Source: Deltaproteobacteria bacterium
GTDB lineage: Bacteria; Desulfobacterota; GWC2-55-46
Direction of reading: 5' to 3'
Assembly: GCA_015075075.1 (NCBI GenBank)
Contig: JABTVA010000012.1
Span: 22,744 to 86,743, forward strand
Length of the DNA: 64,000 bases
In this document: in pieces, positions 37,958-48,005 of the stretch
Position numbering within the stretch: the stretch's first letter is position 1
Layout of the letters: every line of letters begins with the position of its first letter
The notes under the pieces: generated by a model
Told to the model about the DNA's origin: nothing
The model's database searches: none
What the model saw: only the letters and a program-made list of their open reading frames with translations
Translations under genes and position numbers: made by a program

Positions 37958-38007
37958 GAAATAAAGAAGAAAGCATATCAAAGCACAGACGCATTGAAAG
38001 GTAGTTT

Positions 38008-39249
38008 ATGGCCTTGATAGTCCAGAAGTACGGCGGGACGTCGGTAGGCAATGTCGAGCGCATCAAGAACGTGGCCAGGAGGGCCGCCAAGGCCAGGGGA
38101 GAAGGCAACGACGTGGTCGTGGTCCTCTCCGCCATGTCCGGCGAGACCAACAGGCTCGTGGCCCTCTGCCATGAGGCGAGCGAGTTCCCGATAGGCCGCG
38201 AGTACGACGTCGTAATCTCAACCGGCGAGCAGGTCACCATAGGGCTCCTTTCCATCGTCCTGAAGGAGATGGGCCTCAGGGCCAGGAGCCTAATGGGCCA
38301 CCAGGTGCCGATTGTGACCGACTCGCAGTTCGGCTCCGCACGAATAGAGTCCATCGACGGGACGCGCATAAAGGACGAGCTCGCGAAGGGCTCGATAGTG
38401 GTTGTGGCGGGCTTCCAGGGCGTTGACCCGGAGGGCAATATAACGACGCTCGGCAGGGGCGGCTCGGACACCACCGCCGTCGCGCTCGCCGCGGCATTGA
38501 AGGCCGACCTCTGCGAGATATACACCGACGTGGACGGAGTCTACACGACCGACCCCAACATCTGCCAGGAGGCCCGGAAATTGAAGAAGGTCTCCTATGA
38601 CGAGATGCTCGAGATGGCGAGCCTCGGGGCCAAGGTGCTGCAGACCAGGTCCGTCGAGTTCGCGAAGAAGTACGAGGTCCCGGTGATGGTGAGGTCCTCG
38701 TTCAACGATTCAGAGGGCACGCTCGTCTGCAAGGAGGACAAGGAAATGGAAAAAGTGGTGGTCTCAGGCATCACCTACAACAAGAACGAGGCCAAGATAT
38801 CAGTCCTCCGGGTGCCGGACAGGCCCGGCATAGCGGCCAAGCTCTTCAGGCCGCTTACCGAGGCGGGCATAAACGTCGACGTGATAGTGCAGAACATAAG
38901 CCATGACGCGCACACTGACCTGACCTTTACGGTCTCCAAGGAGGACTACAAGAGGGCCTTGAAGATAGTCGAGGGCACGGCGGCCTCCATCGAGGCCAAG
39001 GAGGTCAGGGGGGACACCGGCATAGCCAAGGTCTCGATAGTCGGCGCCGGGATGAGGAGCCATGCGGGAGTGGCCTCGAAGATGTTCGACGTCATGGCCA
39101 ACGAGGGCATAAACATACAGATGATATCCACCTCGGAGATAAAGATATCGATAGTGGTGGACGTGAAGTACACAGAACTTGCGGTAAGGGTCCTCCACGA
39201 GGCCTTCGGCCTCGGCAGGGGCGAGGTGACCGAGGAGGCCGGGGCGTAG
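38008..39249 (+). CDS. lysC: Aspartate kinase
   Basis: First step of the aspartate family (Lys, Thr, Met, DAP). At 413 residues it has the kinase signature [11 protein letters not shown] at the N-terminus, [28 protein letters not shown] and [12 protein letters not shown]. Two C-terminal ACT domains follow ([37 protein letters not shown]) for allosteric control. Intact. It is separated from cimA by 334 bp of repeat sequence. This lysC-cimA order is familiar from Geobacter-like genomes. Confidence 0.95.
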   Translation: MALIVQKYGGTSVGNVERIKNVARRAAKARGEGNDVVVVLSAMSGETNRLVALCHEASEFPIGREYDVVISTGEQVTIGLLSIVLKEMGLRARSLMGHQVPIVTDSQFGSARIESIDGTRIKDELAKGSIVVVAGFQGVDPEGNITTLGRGGSDTTAVALAAALKADLCEIYTDVDGVYTTDPNICQEARKLKKVSYDEMLEMASLGAKVLQTRSVEFAKKYEVPVMVRSSFNDSEGTLVCKEDKEMEKVVVSGITYNKNEAKISVLRVPDRPGIAAKLFRPLTEAGINVDVIVQNISHDAHTDLTFTVSKEDYKRALKIVEGTAASIEAKEVRGDTGIAKVSIVGAGMRSHAGVASKMFDVMANEGINIQMISTSEIKISIVVDVKYTELAVRVLHEAFGLGRGEVTEEAGA

Positions 39250-39380
39250 AGTTTCTTCAATTCCCCGCGCCTGCGTATCACGCCTTCCCTCGACGGGAGG
39301 CCGGGAGAGGGTGAGATAATCGACCCTCCACTCAGTCCCCTCCAGCCTGATTAAACTTCGGGGAGGGGAGGTCTAACGGG

Positions 39381-39518
39381 TGGATGAAAAACTGTTTTAG
39401 CCTGTCATTCTGAGCGAAGCGAAGGATCTCGGCGCTGATAAAATCGGTGAACTACGAGATTCTTCGTCGCCTTCGGCTCCTCAGAATGACAGCTCTCGGG
39501 ACTTTTTCAACATCCTGC
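39381..39518. repeat. Repeat: family C core inside a D-like shell, copy C2
   Basis: Outer GGATGAAAAACTGTTTTAGCC and GGGACTTTTTCAACATCCTGC enclose the core TGTCATTCTGAGCGAAGCGA ... CTCAGAATGACAG. The same shell and core recur at 50023-50246. The other ~130 bp of the 334-bp lysC-cimA gap hold only short GC-rich inverted repeats (CCCCTCC / GGAGGGG). Confidence 0.72.
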
Positions 39519-39583
39519 TAAGGATACCAGGCTGTTTGCGGCGGGGTATCTCAGCAGCCGCATTTCCATTTGAGAGTATCAAG

Positions 39584-41170
39584 ATGATATTCCTTTACGA
39601 CACAACTCTTCGCGACGGCACGCAGGCCGAGGACATCTCCTTTTCCGTCGAGGACAAGATGCGGATAGCCAGGGCGCTCGACGACCTCGGGGTCCATTAC
39701 ATCGAGGGCGGCTGGCCCGGGAGCAACCCGCGCGACATCGAGTTCTTCAAATCCATGGCCGGGGAGAAGCTCGGGAACTCCAGGCTCGTGAGCTTCGGCT
39801 CCACCAGGCGGGCCGGGGTCAAGGCTTCCGGAGACGCGAACTTGAAGGCCCTCGTCTCGTCCCGCACCCCGGCTGTCACCATCTTCGGGAAGACGTGGAA
39901 GCTCCATGTCCTGAAGGCCATCAGGGTTTCGCTCGATGAGAACATAGAGATGATCTTCGACTCGGTGGCCTATCTCAAGAAGAGGGTGGGCGAGGTCTTC
40001 TACGACGCCGAGCACTTCTTCGACGCCTACAAGGACGACCCGGCCTATGCGCTCAAGACCCTCAAGGCGGCGGAGGAGGCTGGGGCGGACTTCCTGGTCC
40101 TCTGCGACACGAACGGCGGGACCCTGCCCTTCGAGGTGGCCGAGATAACGAGGGAAGTCAGGCTCAATACCTCCGCCCGCATCGGCATACACGCGCATAA
40201 CGACTCGGACACGGCGGTCGCAAGCTCCCTCTCGGCCGTGAGGGAGGGCGCGGTCATGGTGCAGGGCACTGTGAACGGCTTCGGGGAGAGGTGCGGGAAC
40301 GCGAACCTCTGCTCCATCATACCGGCCCTGAAGGTCAAGATGGGCCTCGACTGCATCACCGCCGAGAGGCTCAGGAAATTGAGGAGCACGGCGAGGTTCG
40401 TAAACGAGCTCGCGAACCTCCCTCATTTGAAGCACCAGCCATATGTTGGCGACAGCGCCTTCGCGCACAAGGGCGGCATACACGTGAGCGCGATACTCAA
40501 GAACCCCGCGACCTACGAGCACATGAGCCCGGACCTCGTGGGCAACATACAGCGCGTGCTCGTATCCGACCTCTCCGGCAGGTCCAATATCATCTACAAG
40601 GCCGCGGAGTACGGGGTCGACATATCGAGCGGCTCGGAGGTCGTGAAGGGGGTATTGTCGGAACTCAAGCTCCTTGAGCACCAGGGCTTCCAGTACGAGG
40701 GGGCCGAGGCCTCGTTCGAGCTCCTCATCCGTAAGGCCATGAAGAAGAAGGAGAGGTACTTCAAGCTCCTCGACTTCAGGGTCATTGACGAGAAAAAGAG
40801 CGAGGACGAAACGCCCCACTCCGAGGCCACCATCAAGCTCGAGGTCAACGGGGTGGTCGAGCACACCGCCGCAGAGGGGAACGGCCCTGTAAACGCCCTC
40901 GACAGGGCCCTCCGGAAGGCGCTTGAGAGGTTCTACCCTTCCATCCGGGAAGTGGAGCTCCTGGATTTCAAGGTGCGGGTGCTCGCCGGCATGCAGGGCA
41001 CAGCGGCGAAGGTGCGCGTCCTTGTCGAGTCCGGCGACGGGGCGGAAAAATGGGGAACCGTAGGCGTATCCGAAAACGTGATCGAGGCGAGCTGGCAGGC
41101 CCTCGTCGACAGCCTCGAATACAAGCTCTTCAAGGACGGGAAGAAAAGAAAAGGCAAGCCCCGCGCGTAA
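39584..41170 (+). CDS. cimA: Citramalate synthase
   Basis: Condenses pyruvate and acetyl-CoA to (R)-citramalate, the threonine-independent route to isoleucine. At 528 residues it shows [20 protein letters not shown] (the QAED form seen in CimA rather than the QSPG of LeuA), [37 protein letters not shown] and [17 protein letters not shown]. The C-terminal regulatory domain extends from about 400. I choose the ATG at 39584; the upstream in-frame extension contains repeat-derived sequence. Confidence 0.92.
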   Translation: MIFLYDTTLRDGTQAEDISFSVEDKMRIARALDDLGVHYIEGGWPGSNPRDIEFFKSMAGEKLGNSRLVSFGSTRRAGVKASGDANLKALVSSRTPAVTIFGKTWKLHVLKAIRVSLDENIEMIFDSVAYLKKRVGEVFYDAEHFFDAYKDDPAYALKTLKAAEEAGADFLVLCDTNGGTLPFEVAEITREVRLNTSARIGIHAHNDSDTAVASSLSAVREGAVMVQGTVNGFGERCGNANLCSIIPALKVKMGLDCITAERLRKLRSTARFVNELANLPHLKHQPYVGDSAFAHKGGIHVSAILKNPATYEHMSPDLVGNIQRVLVSDLSGRSNIIYKAAEYGVDISSGSEVVKGVLSELKLLEHQGFQYEGAEASFELLIRKAMKKKERYFKLLDFRVIDEKKSEDETPHSEATIKLEVNGVVEHTAAEGNGPVNALDRALRKALERFYPSIREVELLDFKVRVLAGMQGTAAKVRVLVESGDGAEKWGTVGVSENVIEASWQALVDSLEYKLFKDGKKRKGKPRA

Positions 41171-41224
41171 GCCTTGCGCCTGCCGTTATTCTCAACCGGT
41201 CCCTTTTAGGGTGAGGGGGACAAA

Positions 41225-41647
41225 ATGAGAGACAAGCGCTACCCCGCGTTCCTCCTCGTCTCATTAGCCATTCTTGTTTTATTCATCTTCCGCAATCCAT
41301 CGCGCTTTTATGAAAAGCCTTCAACATTGCCGGAAAAACCGCCTTCAACCGCGCAAACGGGCCATGCTCCAGCCCCGCTCTTCAGGTCGGCTCCAGAGGA
41401 CCCGAGGCCATCCATCCCGGTCTTCCCGCTCGACATAAATAAGGCCGCCGTCGAGGACCTGATGCTCCTTCCCGGCATCGGCGAGAAGACCGCCCTGAGG
41501 ATAGTCGAGAAAAGGGCGGAAATGAACGGTTTCCGGACGGTCGACGATTTGACAGAGGTCAAGTGGGTTGGTAAAGTCAAGTTGGAGAGGATACGCGGCC
41601 TCGTCTTTGCCGGGCCCTACGCCGCGTCGCCGCGTCCCGCTCCATAA
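41225..41647 (+). CDS. Membrane-anchored helix-hairpin-helix protein (ComEA-like)
   Basis: A 140-residue protein. An N-terminal membrane anchor (LLVSLAILVLFIF) and a Pro-rich linker (about 35-70) lead to a ComEA-type HhH domain, PLDINKAAVEDLMLLPGIGEKTALRIVEKRAEMNGF and VDDLTEVKWVGKVKLERI. Such proteins bind DNA at the cell surface in transformation, but many of these short forms occur without a competence system and none is seen here. GAGGGGG precedes the ATG. Confidence 0.85.
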   Translation: MRDKRYPAFLLVSLAILVLFIFRNPSRFYEKPSTLPEKPPSTAQTGHAPAPLFRSAPEDPRPSIPVFPLDINKAAVEDLMLLPGIGEKTALRIVEKRAEMNGFRTVDDLTEVKWVGKVKLERIRGLVFAGPYAASPRPAP

Positions 41648-41729
41648 TAGCCTTCCGTAAATAGCTTTCCTTATAGTTTTTCTCGAAAATCAAACACATA
41701 GAAGGTCTTTTCGAAGGCGGGTCTTTGCT

Positions 41730-42059
41730 ATGCCGGATGACATTCTCTCAGAGCTCAGGGCCAGGGAAGAGGAGATGGAGGCCCTCATAAACGACGCCAG
41801 GCAAAGGGCCGCTCGCATAAGGGAGGAGGCGGCCAGGGAAGCCAGGGCGCTCAAGGAGTCGCTCGTGGCAGCGGCAGATGCCGAAGCTGCCCGGCTTGCC
41901 GCGTCAGAGCGCGAAAAAACCGATAGAGACGCCGGTGAAATAGAGGAAAAGGGCAGAAAAGAAGCGAGTGAACTGAGGGAACACGGCGAAAGGAAGTTCG
42001 AGGGGGCCGTCTCGGAGGTCATGCGTTTCCTCATGGAATCGATAGGTGCGCCAAGGTGA
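41730..42059 (+). CDS. ntpF: V/A-type ATPase peripheral-stalk subunit (NtpF/AhaH-like)
   Basis: A 109-residue, almost fully coiled-coil protein (LRAREEEMEALINDARQRAARIREEAAREA ...) rich in Ala, Glu and Arg. This is the stalk subunit that pairs with subunit E in V/A-type ATPases. Assignment rests on composition and on its place as the first gene of a nine-gene V-ATPase operon in Enterococcus-like order. The stop overlaps the GTG start of ntpI. Confidence 0.8.
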   Translation: MPDDILSELRAREEEMEALINDARQRAARIREEAAREARALKESLVAAADAEAARLAASEREKTDRDAGEIEEKGRKEASELREHGERKFEGAVSEVMRFLMESIGAPR

Positions 42060-43876
42060 TAAAAAAGATGCTCAAGGTGAGGATAATCGGCCCCAGAAGC
42101 CGCATCGACGAGGCCGTAAAGGCGCTGCACTCGGCCGCAGTGCTCCATATAGAGACGGTCCCGGAGGAGGACATCAATAACGGCGGGCTCCTCCGGAGGC
42201 TCCCCATAGAGGCGGAACGGGCAAGGGAGAGGGAAGAGCTCGAAAAGGCGCGCGACGAGCTCAGGAACCTCGCGGCCCTTCTGCCTGAGCCGCCGGTCGT
42301 AAGGCCCGTGCGGGTTGAGGCCCGGGAAATACCCCGGTACATGGGCGACCTCGCCCATATCGGCGAGAGGGCAAGGGAGCTCCGGGCGCGGAAGGACTCG
42401 CTCTCGGAGGAGCTTTCCTCCATAGGCAAATACGAGAAGCTGCTCCGCGGATTTGCGCCCATCGTGTCGAGGCTCGGGGGCCTTAAAAACTTCGAGGTCA
42501 CGGGCATCACGCTTGAGCGGACGAGGGAGGACATAGCTGGCCTCCTTGAATCCGAGGTATCGAGGATAACCGAAGGCGCCTACAGGATTCTTACAAAGGA
42601 CCTGGACGCCGAGACCATCGGGGTGGTGCTCGCATACCCGAAGCACTTCGATCCGCAGGTCAAAACGCTACTTGCCGGCAGGGCCATCGGCGAGGTGCGC
42701 CTGCCGGACGAGTACGCGGACATGGCCCTCGTAGAGGCGCTGTTGCTGATGGGGAGGAGGAGGGCCCTCATACCGGGCCTCTTAAGCGACATCGACAGGG
42801 AATTGTCCACCATCTCCTTACAGTGGTACGACGAGATAGCCGGGACCCAGAGGGCGATAGAGAACGCGCTCGACGAGTTCGGCGCGCTCTCGTACGCCGC
42901 GGCGAGCGCCTTCGCTTTCATAATCGAGGGCTGGGTCCCTGCCGCCCGGCATGCAGACCTGCTCAGAGAGTTCCGCGAGGCATTCGGGGGCAGCGTGAGG
43001 ATAAGCACCATAGGGCCGGGCGCGGCCCAAAACGACTCGGTCCCGGTTCTCATAAGGAACCCCTGGTTCATAAGGCCGTTCGAGGTCTTCCTCTCGGCGC
43101 TCCCGCCGCCGAGGTACGGCTCGGTGGACCCGACGGTCTATGTGGCGGTATTCTTCCCGGCTTTCTTCGGCCTCATCGTCGCGGACATGGGCTACGGCGC
43201 GGTCACGATGGCGCTCGCCCTTATCATCCGTTCAAGGCTCAAGGGCAGGAAGGAGGCCTACAGGGACATAGCGACAGTGCTTGCGATAGCGAGCGCCTCC
43301 GCGGTCTTCTTCGGCTTCCTCTTCGGCGAGTTCTTCGGCGACCTGGGAGAGAGGCTCGGGCTCCGCCCTGTCCTATTCCACAGGATAGAGGCCCTTACCA
43401 CGATCATTTACGTCACTATCGGGATAGGGATATTCCACGTGCTCCTGGGGATAGCGCTCGGCATAAAGAGCAGCATCACCAGGAAAAAAAACAAGAAGGC
43501 GGCGGCAAAGGCGGCCTTCTTCCTCCTCGTAGTCTCGTTCCTCTATGTGCTCGGCGGAGTGTCAGGCAACCTGCCCGGCGAATACCTCACGGCGGCGGCT
43601 GTAGTTTCGGCCCTGTCCTTTGCTGCGCTCGTCATCCTTGAAGGCATACTCGGCCCCGTGGACTTCCTTGAGGCCCTCGGCAACATCATTTCCTATGTGC
43701 GTATCATGGCCGTGGGCACGGCTTCGGTCGTCATGGCCCTGGTCGCGAACAGGCTGGGGTCCATCCCGGAGAGCATGGTAATAGGAGTAGCCGTTGCCGG
43801 GCTCATGCACATTCTAAACCTGTTCTTGAGCATATTGAGCCCCTCGATACAGTCCATGAGGCTCAAGTATGTCTAG
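42056..43876 (+). CDS. ntpI: V/A-type ATPase membrane subunit I (a-type stator)
   Basis: A 606-residue subunit. A long soluble N-terminal half with coiled coils is followed by about eight membrane helices beginning near VYVAVFFPAFFGLIVADMGYG. The C-terminal GNIISYVRIMAVGTASVVMALVAN contains the Arg that faces the rotor carboxylate. FFGFLFGEFFGDLGERLG is another family landmark. It provides the ion half-channels. The start GTG at 42056 overlaps ntpF; the ATG at 42068 is an alternative. Confidence 0.93.
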   Translation: MIKKMLKVRIIGPRSRIDEAVKALHSAAVLHIETVPEEDINNGGLLRRLPIEAERAREREELEKARDELRNLAALLPEPPVVRPVRVEAREIPRYMGDLAHIGERARELRARKDSLSEELSSIGKYEKLLRGFAPIVSRLGGLKNFEVTGITLERTREDIAGLLESEVSRITEGAYRILTKDLDAETIGVVLAYPKHFDPQVKTLLAGRAIGEVRLPDEYADMALVEALLLMGRRRALIPGLLSDIDRELSTISLQWYDEIAGTQRAIENALDEFGALSYAAASAFAFIIEGWVPAARHADLLREFREAFGGSVRISTIGPGAAQNDSVPVLIRNPWFIRPFEVFLSALPPPRYGSVDPTVYVAVFFPAFFGLIVADMGYGAVTMALALIIRSRLKGRKEAYRDIATVLAIASASAVFFGFLFGEFFGDLGERLGLRPVLFHRIEALTTIIYVTIGIGIFHVLLGIALGIKSSITRKKNKKAAAKAAFFLLVVSFLYVLGGVSGNLPGEYLTAAAVVSALSFAALVILEGILGPVDFLEALGNIISYVRIMAVGTASVVMALVANRLGSIPESMVIGVAVAGLMHILNLFLSILSPSIQSMRLKYV

Positions 43877-43965
43877 TTATTCAGCAAGTTCTACGAGGGC
43901 GGCGGAAGGAGGTACAGGCCTTTCAGGAGGCGTTAGCCGGAGCATAAAATACGGAGGAGGCGAAC

Positions 43966-44178
43966 ATGCAAGAGGGACTGATAGCTCTCGCAGCCGCGCT
44001 GGCCATAGGGCTCCCGGCCCTGGCTACGGGCTGGGCGCAGAGCAAGATCGGCGCTGCCGGGGCGGGCGCAGTAGCGGAAAAACCGGAGCTCACGGGCATA
44101 ATAATCATACTGGTCGCAATACCCGAGACAATGGTGCTCCTGGGCTTTGTCGTCGCATATCTCCTCATGGGCGGTTAG
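43966..44178 (+). CDS. ntpK: V/A-type ATPase rotor subunit K, single-hairpin form
   Basis: A 70-residue proteolipid with two membrane helices: LIALAAALAIGLPALATGWA and GIIIILVAIPETMVLLGF. The ion-binding Glu is E54 in PETM, with Gln25 in helix 1 and Thr55 next to the Glu. Single-hairpin c subunits are usual in A-type and F-type rotors, unlike the duplicated ~156-residue NtpK of Enterococcus. Gln plus Glu-Thr resembles sodium-site ligands but is not proof. GGAGG lies at 43952-43956, 9 nt before the ATG. An 89-bp gap with no gene separates it from ntpI. Confidence 0.93.
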   Translation: MQEGLIALAAALAIGLPALATGWAQSKIGAAGAGAVAEKPELTGIIIILVAIPETMVLLGFVVAYLLMGG

Positions 44179-44187
44179 GGGGCAGGC

Positions 44188-44790
44188 ATGGCCGCAAACC
44201 CACAGGACTCCTGCGACCCGCTCATAGCCGCGCTCGAGGAGGACGCCAGGGCCCAGGCTTCGAGGCTTATCGAGGAGGCCGAAGAGGCGAGGGAAGAGAT
44301 GCTCCGGCGCGCAAGGGACGAGGCCGCGAAAGAGGCGGACGAGCGCCTATCGACAATCCGCGAAAGGCTTAAGCGCGAGAGGGCCGCGACGCTGAATAGC
44401 GCCAGGACGAGGGCCGCGGGACTTAAGCTCGGGGTCAGGCGGGAGCTTCTCGACGGCGTGCTCGTTGAGGCGCAAAAGAGGCTCGTCTCGCTTCCGGACG
44501 CCGAGTACGGAAGGCTTGTTACACGGCTTTACGAAGCCCTGAAGGACGAATGGGAGAAGGCGAGGCCGGGCGAGCAGGCTATCATCCGCCTGAACCCCGC
44601 CGACGCCGCCCGCGTGCGGGCCGACGGCGCGCGGGTCGAGCCGGACACCAGGGTGGCGGGCGGGGTCGTCTTGACTTCGGTCGACGGCAGGGTGGTCTTC
44701 GAGAACACGGTCCCTTCGGTTGTCGAGCGGGCCAGGAAGGTCATGGTCCCGGCTATCGACAAGCTCCTCTTCAGGGAGGCGCTCCCGTGA
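44188..44790 (+). CDS. ntpE: V/A-type ATPase peripheral-stalk subunit E
   Basis: A 200-residue protein. The N-terminal half is a long coiled coil (LIAALEEDARAQASRLIEEAEEAREEMLRRA ...). The C-terminal alpha/beta domain contains VARV...GGVVLTSVDGRVVFENTVPSVVERAR, typical of subunit E. It links the catalytic head to the membrane stator with NtpF. It begins 9 bp after ntpK, and its stop overlaps the GTG start of ntpC. Confidence 0.9.
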   Translation: MAANPQDSCDPLIAALEEDARAQASRLIEEAEEAREEMLRRARDEAAKEADERLSTIRERLKRERAATLNSARTRAAGLKLGVRRELLDGVLVEAQKRLVSLPDAEYGRLVTRLYEALKDEWEKARPGEQAIIRLNPADAARVRADGARVEPDTRVAGGVVLTSVDGRVVFENTVPSVVERARKVMVPAIDKLLFREALP

Positions 44791-45872
44791 TAATGCCTGC
44801 CTCGATGCTCCCGTCCCGGACGGACTTGAGCTACTTTAACGCAAGGGTCAGGGGGTTACGGGGAAAGCTCCTCAAAAGTCAGGACTATGAATCGCTCATC
44901 CAGTCCGAAGGCCCGGACCAGGCTGCGGAAAGGCTACGCTCGACCGCTTACGGACCGGATATGGAGGCCGCCCTGGCGCGTTTCGGCTCAATCGAGGAGG
45001 CGTTCCCGGCGGCCCTCAAATCCGGCCTTTCGGACTCGTTCGAGCTTCTCTGGAAACTCGCCCCTGAAGGCGCAAGGCCTTTCCTCAAGGCGGTCTTCAG
45101 CATCTGGGAGGTCTTTGACCTCAAGGCCATCATCCGCGGGATATCAAGGGGCGTAAGGAGCGAGGACATCCGGGACGTCCTCATACCCGCAGGAGAGCTC
45201 GATACCGCCGCGCTCAACACCCTCCTTTCATCCAGGGACGTCGAGGACCTGGCGAGCTTCCTCCGCACCTGGGGTAGCACCTACTTTAGGCCGGTCTCAA
45301 AAGGCCTGCCCGCGTTCCTTAAAACCGGCAGGACCGCCGAGATCGAGATAGCCCTCGACAGGCATTCGGGCGAGTCGCTTCTTTCGGCGCTCGAAGGCGA
45401 CTGGACGGACGCGCGCATAATGAGAGGCTGGACAGCGATGAGGATAGACTTCACCAATATGGCAACCCTCGTCAAGATTTCCGGCGAGGCCTACAGCGTC
45501 GAGGGCGCGGGAGAGTTCTTCGTAAAGGGCGGAAAGGCGCTCAGGAAAGGCGAGTTCATAAGGCTATCGTCGCTTACGACGAGGGAGGAGCTTTTCGAGG
45601 CGCTCAGGGGAGCCGTAACCGAGCCAGCTATAAAGGGCGTGCTCGACTCATCCGACCCGCGCGACCCGGCCCTCCTTGAGGAAGCGGCTGAAAAGGCGCT
45701 CGAGAGGCGCCTTGCCGGGATCGCGGTCTCGGAGCCGCTCTCAATAGCCCTGGGCGCGGCCTACATACACATGAAGGTCCGGGAAACCAGGAACCTGAGG
45801 CTCATATACAGGGGAAAGCTCTTCGGAATGCCCGAGGACGAGATACGGAAACTAATCTTTCTTCCTTTATAA
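44787..45872 (+). CDS. ntpC: V/A-type ATPase subunit C (central-stalk socket, d-type)
   Basis: A protein of about 361 residues seating the central shaft on the rotor ring. Family-like sequence includes SYFNARVRGLRGKLL at the N-terminus, WEVFDLKAIIRGISRG, WTAMRIDFTNMATLVKI and the C-terminal YIHMKVRETRNLRLIYRGKLFGMPEDEIRKLI. I choose the GTG at 44787, which has GGAGG 7 nt upstream and overlaps the ntpE stop. The ATG at 44793 is two codons on. Confidence 0.92.
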   Translation: MIMPASMLPSRTDLSYFNARVRGLRGKLLKSQDYESLIQSEGPDQAAERLRSTAYGPDMEAALARFGSIEEAFPAALKSGLSDSFELLWKLAPEGARPFLKAVFSIWEVFDLKAIIRGISRGVRSEDIRDVLIPAGELDTAALNTLLSSRDVEDLASFLRTWGSTYFRPVSKGLPAFLKTGRTAEIEIALDRHSGESLLSALEGDWTDARIMRGWTAMRIDFTNMATLVKISGEAYSVEGAGEFFVKGGKALRKGEFIRLSSLTTREELFEALRGAVTEPAIKGVLDSSDPRDPALLEEAAEKALERRLAGIAVSEPLSIALGAAYIHMKVRETRNLRLIYRGKLFGMPEDEIRKLIFLPL

Positions 45873-45885
45873 GGCCGGAAAGAAA

Positions 45886-46215
45886 ATGGCGGAGCTGCTG
45901 GTCATAACAGGCCCGGGCGCCTCTCTCGGTTTCAGGTGCGCCGGGGTCGACACGCTTGAGGTCAAGGAGGACGCCGATATTTCTGGCACGCTCCTCGATA
46001 TCCAGTCGGCCGGAAAGTACGGGCTCGTCGCGATCGAGGAGCGGCTCCTTGAGAGGGTGCCCGAGCTCGCGATGAAGCGCTTAAGAAAAAAAGGGCTCCC
46101 CATTATCATGCCCATAAGCCTGCCGCTCAAGTGGGGCGAGGCCGGGGCAGCCGAGTCCCCGGTAGTGCGCCTTATAAGAAGGGCCATAGGGTACCAGATA
46201 AAAATAAAGAGATAG
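45886..46215 (+). CDS. ntpG: V/A-type ATPase subunit F (NtpG)
   Basis: A 109-residue central-stalk subunit. It shows the ATP-synthase F pattern: LVITGPGASLGFRCAGVDTLEV, then YGLVAIEERLLERVPE and LPIIMPISLPLKW, and the C-terminal helix RLIRRAIGYQIKIKR. It lies 13 bp after ntpC and 1 bp before ntpA. The name NtpG follows Enterococcus usage; archaeal texts call it subunit F. Confidence 0.88.
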   Translation: MAELLVITGPGASLGFRCAGVDTLEVKEDADISGTLLDIQSAGKYGLVAIEERLLERVPELAMKRLRKKGLPIIMPISLPLKWGEAGAAESPVVRLIRRAIGYQIKIKR

Positions 46216-46216
46216 C

Positions 46217-47971
46217 ATGAAAGAGACCAGGGGAAAAATATACGGCGTAGCCGGCCCGACGGTCATGGTAAAGGGCATGACCGGCGCGATAATGAATACC
46301 GTCTGCCTCGTGGGCAGGCACGGGCTCCTCGGCGAGATAATCCGCATAAAGGACGACATGGCGACCCTCCAGGTCTACGAGGACACGGTCGGGATATCGG
46401 TCGGCGAGGACGTCATAAGCTACGGCGACCCCCTTAGCGAGACGCTCGGCCCGGGGCTACTTGCGGGCCTCTTCGACGGCATACAGAGGCCGCTCGACAA
46501 GATACGGGTCGCAGCCGGGGGGTTCCTTACAAGGGGCGTCAAGGTCGAGGCGCTCGACATAGATAGGATATGGGATTTCACTCCCGTAAGGAAAAAGGGC
46601 GACACGGTCTCGCCCGGCGACATACTCGGCACCATCGAGGAGACGGAGCGCATTACGCACAGGGTGATGGTGCCGCCCGGGCTCGGCGGCGTCATAAAGG
46701 AGATAAAGTCCGGGAAGGTCTCGGGGGCCGAGTACATATGCATGCTCGAAAAGGGCCAGTTCATCGAGCTATACCAGGAATGGCCCGTGAGGAGGCCCAG
46801 GCCCTTCAAGGCGAAGCTTCCGCCGGAAGAGCCTTTCATAACCGGGCAGAGGGTCTTCGATACACTCCTGCCGGTAGCCGAGGGCGGCACGGCCATAGTG
46901 CCCGGCGGCTTCGGGACAGGCAAGACCGTCGTCGAGCAGACCATCGCGAAGTTCTCGCGTAGCGACATTGTCGTTTACGTCGGCTGCGGCGAGAGGGGGA
47001 ACGAGATGTCCGAGATACTCTCGGATTTCCCCAAGCTCAAGGACCCGACCTCCGGGCTTCCGCTGAGCCTCCGGACGGTCATAGTCGTCAATACCTCCAA
47101 CATGCCGGTGGCGGCGCGCGAGGCCTCTATATTCACGGGCATTACGATCGCCGAGTATTTCAGGGACATGGGCTACAGCGTCGCAATGCTCGCGGACTCC
47201 ATCTCAAGGTGGGCCGAGGCCCTCCGTGAGATATCGTCGAGGCTCGAGGAGATGCCCGGCGAGGAGGGCTTCCCGCCGTATCTGGCGACACAGCTCGGCA
47301 TGTTCTACGAGCGCTCGGGAAAGGTCATGTGCCTGGGCTCCGAAGAGAGGACGGGCTCCGTCACGGTAATAAGCGCGGTATCGCCGCCGGGCGGCGATTT
47401 CTCGGAGCCGGTAACGCAGGCATCTCTCCGGTTCGCGGGCACGCTCTGGGCGCTCGACCCGGACCTCGCGTACAGGAGACACTTCCCGGCCGTAAACTGG
47501 CTTGCGAGCTTCAGCCTCTTTCAGGCCGAGCTCGACGACTGGTTCGGAAGGGAGGTTGCGGAGGACATGGTGAGGCTCAGGAACAGGCTCTACTCGCTCC
47601 TCCAGAGGCAGACCGAATTGAAGGACATAATACAGATAATAGGCGTGGAGGCGCTGCAGGAATCGGACAGGCTTACGCTGGAGGCGGCGAACCTGGCAAC
47701 GGAGGCGTTCTTGAAGCAGAGCGCATTCAGCGAGATAGACGCCTTCAACACCTACGAGAAGCAGTACTGGATGCTCAAGGCCATATTCGCCTACCTTGAG
47801 AGCGCAGGGGAGGCCCTGGAAAGAGGGGTCTTCATAGAGACCATACTGGAAAGCCCAGTGAAATGGAAGCTCGCGCGCATGAAAGACGAGCCGAACGAGG
47901 GCTTCTCAACGAAGGCCCGCGCCCTCATAGGCGAGGTAGTGAGCGAGTTCAGCATGCTGGAGGAAAAATAG
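46217..47971 (+). CDS. ntpA: V/A-type ATPase catalytic subunit A
   Basis: A 584-residue catalytic subunit. The P-loop is [14 protein letters not shown], followed by [16 protein letters not shown] (catalytic Glu region), [32 protein letters not shown] and [14 protein letters not shown]. The characteristic bulge domain (about 110-200) separates it from F-type beta. It binds and hydrolyses or makes ATP at the A/B interface. Intact. The gap to ntpB holds half of a family A repeat. Confidence 0.96.
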   Translation: MKETRGKIYGVAGPTVMVKGMTGAIMNTVCLVGRHGLLGEIIRIKDDMATLQVYEDTVGISVGEDVISYGDPLSETLGPGLLAGLFDGIQRPLDKIRVAAGGFLTRGVKVEALDIDRIWDFTPVRKKGDTVSPGDILGTIEETERITHRVMVPPGLGGVIKEIKSGKVSGAEYICMLEKGQFIELYQEWPVRRPRPFKAKLPPEEPFITGQRVFDTLLPVAEGGTAIVPGGFGTGKTVVEQTIAKFSRSDIVVYVGCGERGNEMSEILSDFPKLKDPTSGLPLSLRTVIVVNTSNMPVAAREASIFTGITIAEYFRDMGYSVAMLADSISRWAEALREISSRLEEMPGEEGFPPYLATQLGMFYERSGKVMCLGSEERTGSVTVISAVSPPGGDFSEPVTQASLRFAGTLWALDPDLAYRRHFPAVNWLASFSLFQAELDDWFGREVAEDMVRLRNRLYSLLQRQTELKDIIQIIGVEALQESDRLTLEAANLATEAFLKQSAFSEIDAFNTYEKQYWMLKAIFAYLESAGEALERGVFIETILESPVKWKLARMKDEPNEGFSTKARALIGEVVSEFSMLEEK

Positions 47972-47979
47972 AACGCGTG

Positions 47980-48005
47980 AAAAAATTCTAATTTTAGAGG
48001 TTGCC
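47980..48005. repeat. Solo right arm of repeat family A, serving as the ntpB leader
   Basis: AAAAATTCTAATTTTAGAGG followed by TTGCC directly abuts the ntpB ATG. It matches the right terminal arm of family A (as at 33262-33286), with no left arm nearby. The AGAGG inside it (47996-48000) is the only Shine-Dalgarno-like sequence for ntpB. Confidence 0.7.

Noticed and set aside
39551..40864. A 437-residue open frame antisense to cimA
   Set aside because: Shadow of an intact conserved gene; no independent evidence.
41225..41647. A competence locus
   Set aside because: Only a single small HhH protein is present; no comEC, pilin or other DNA-uptake genes lie nearby.
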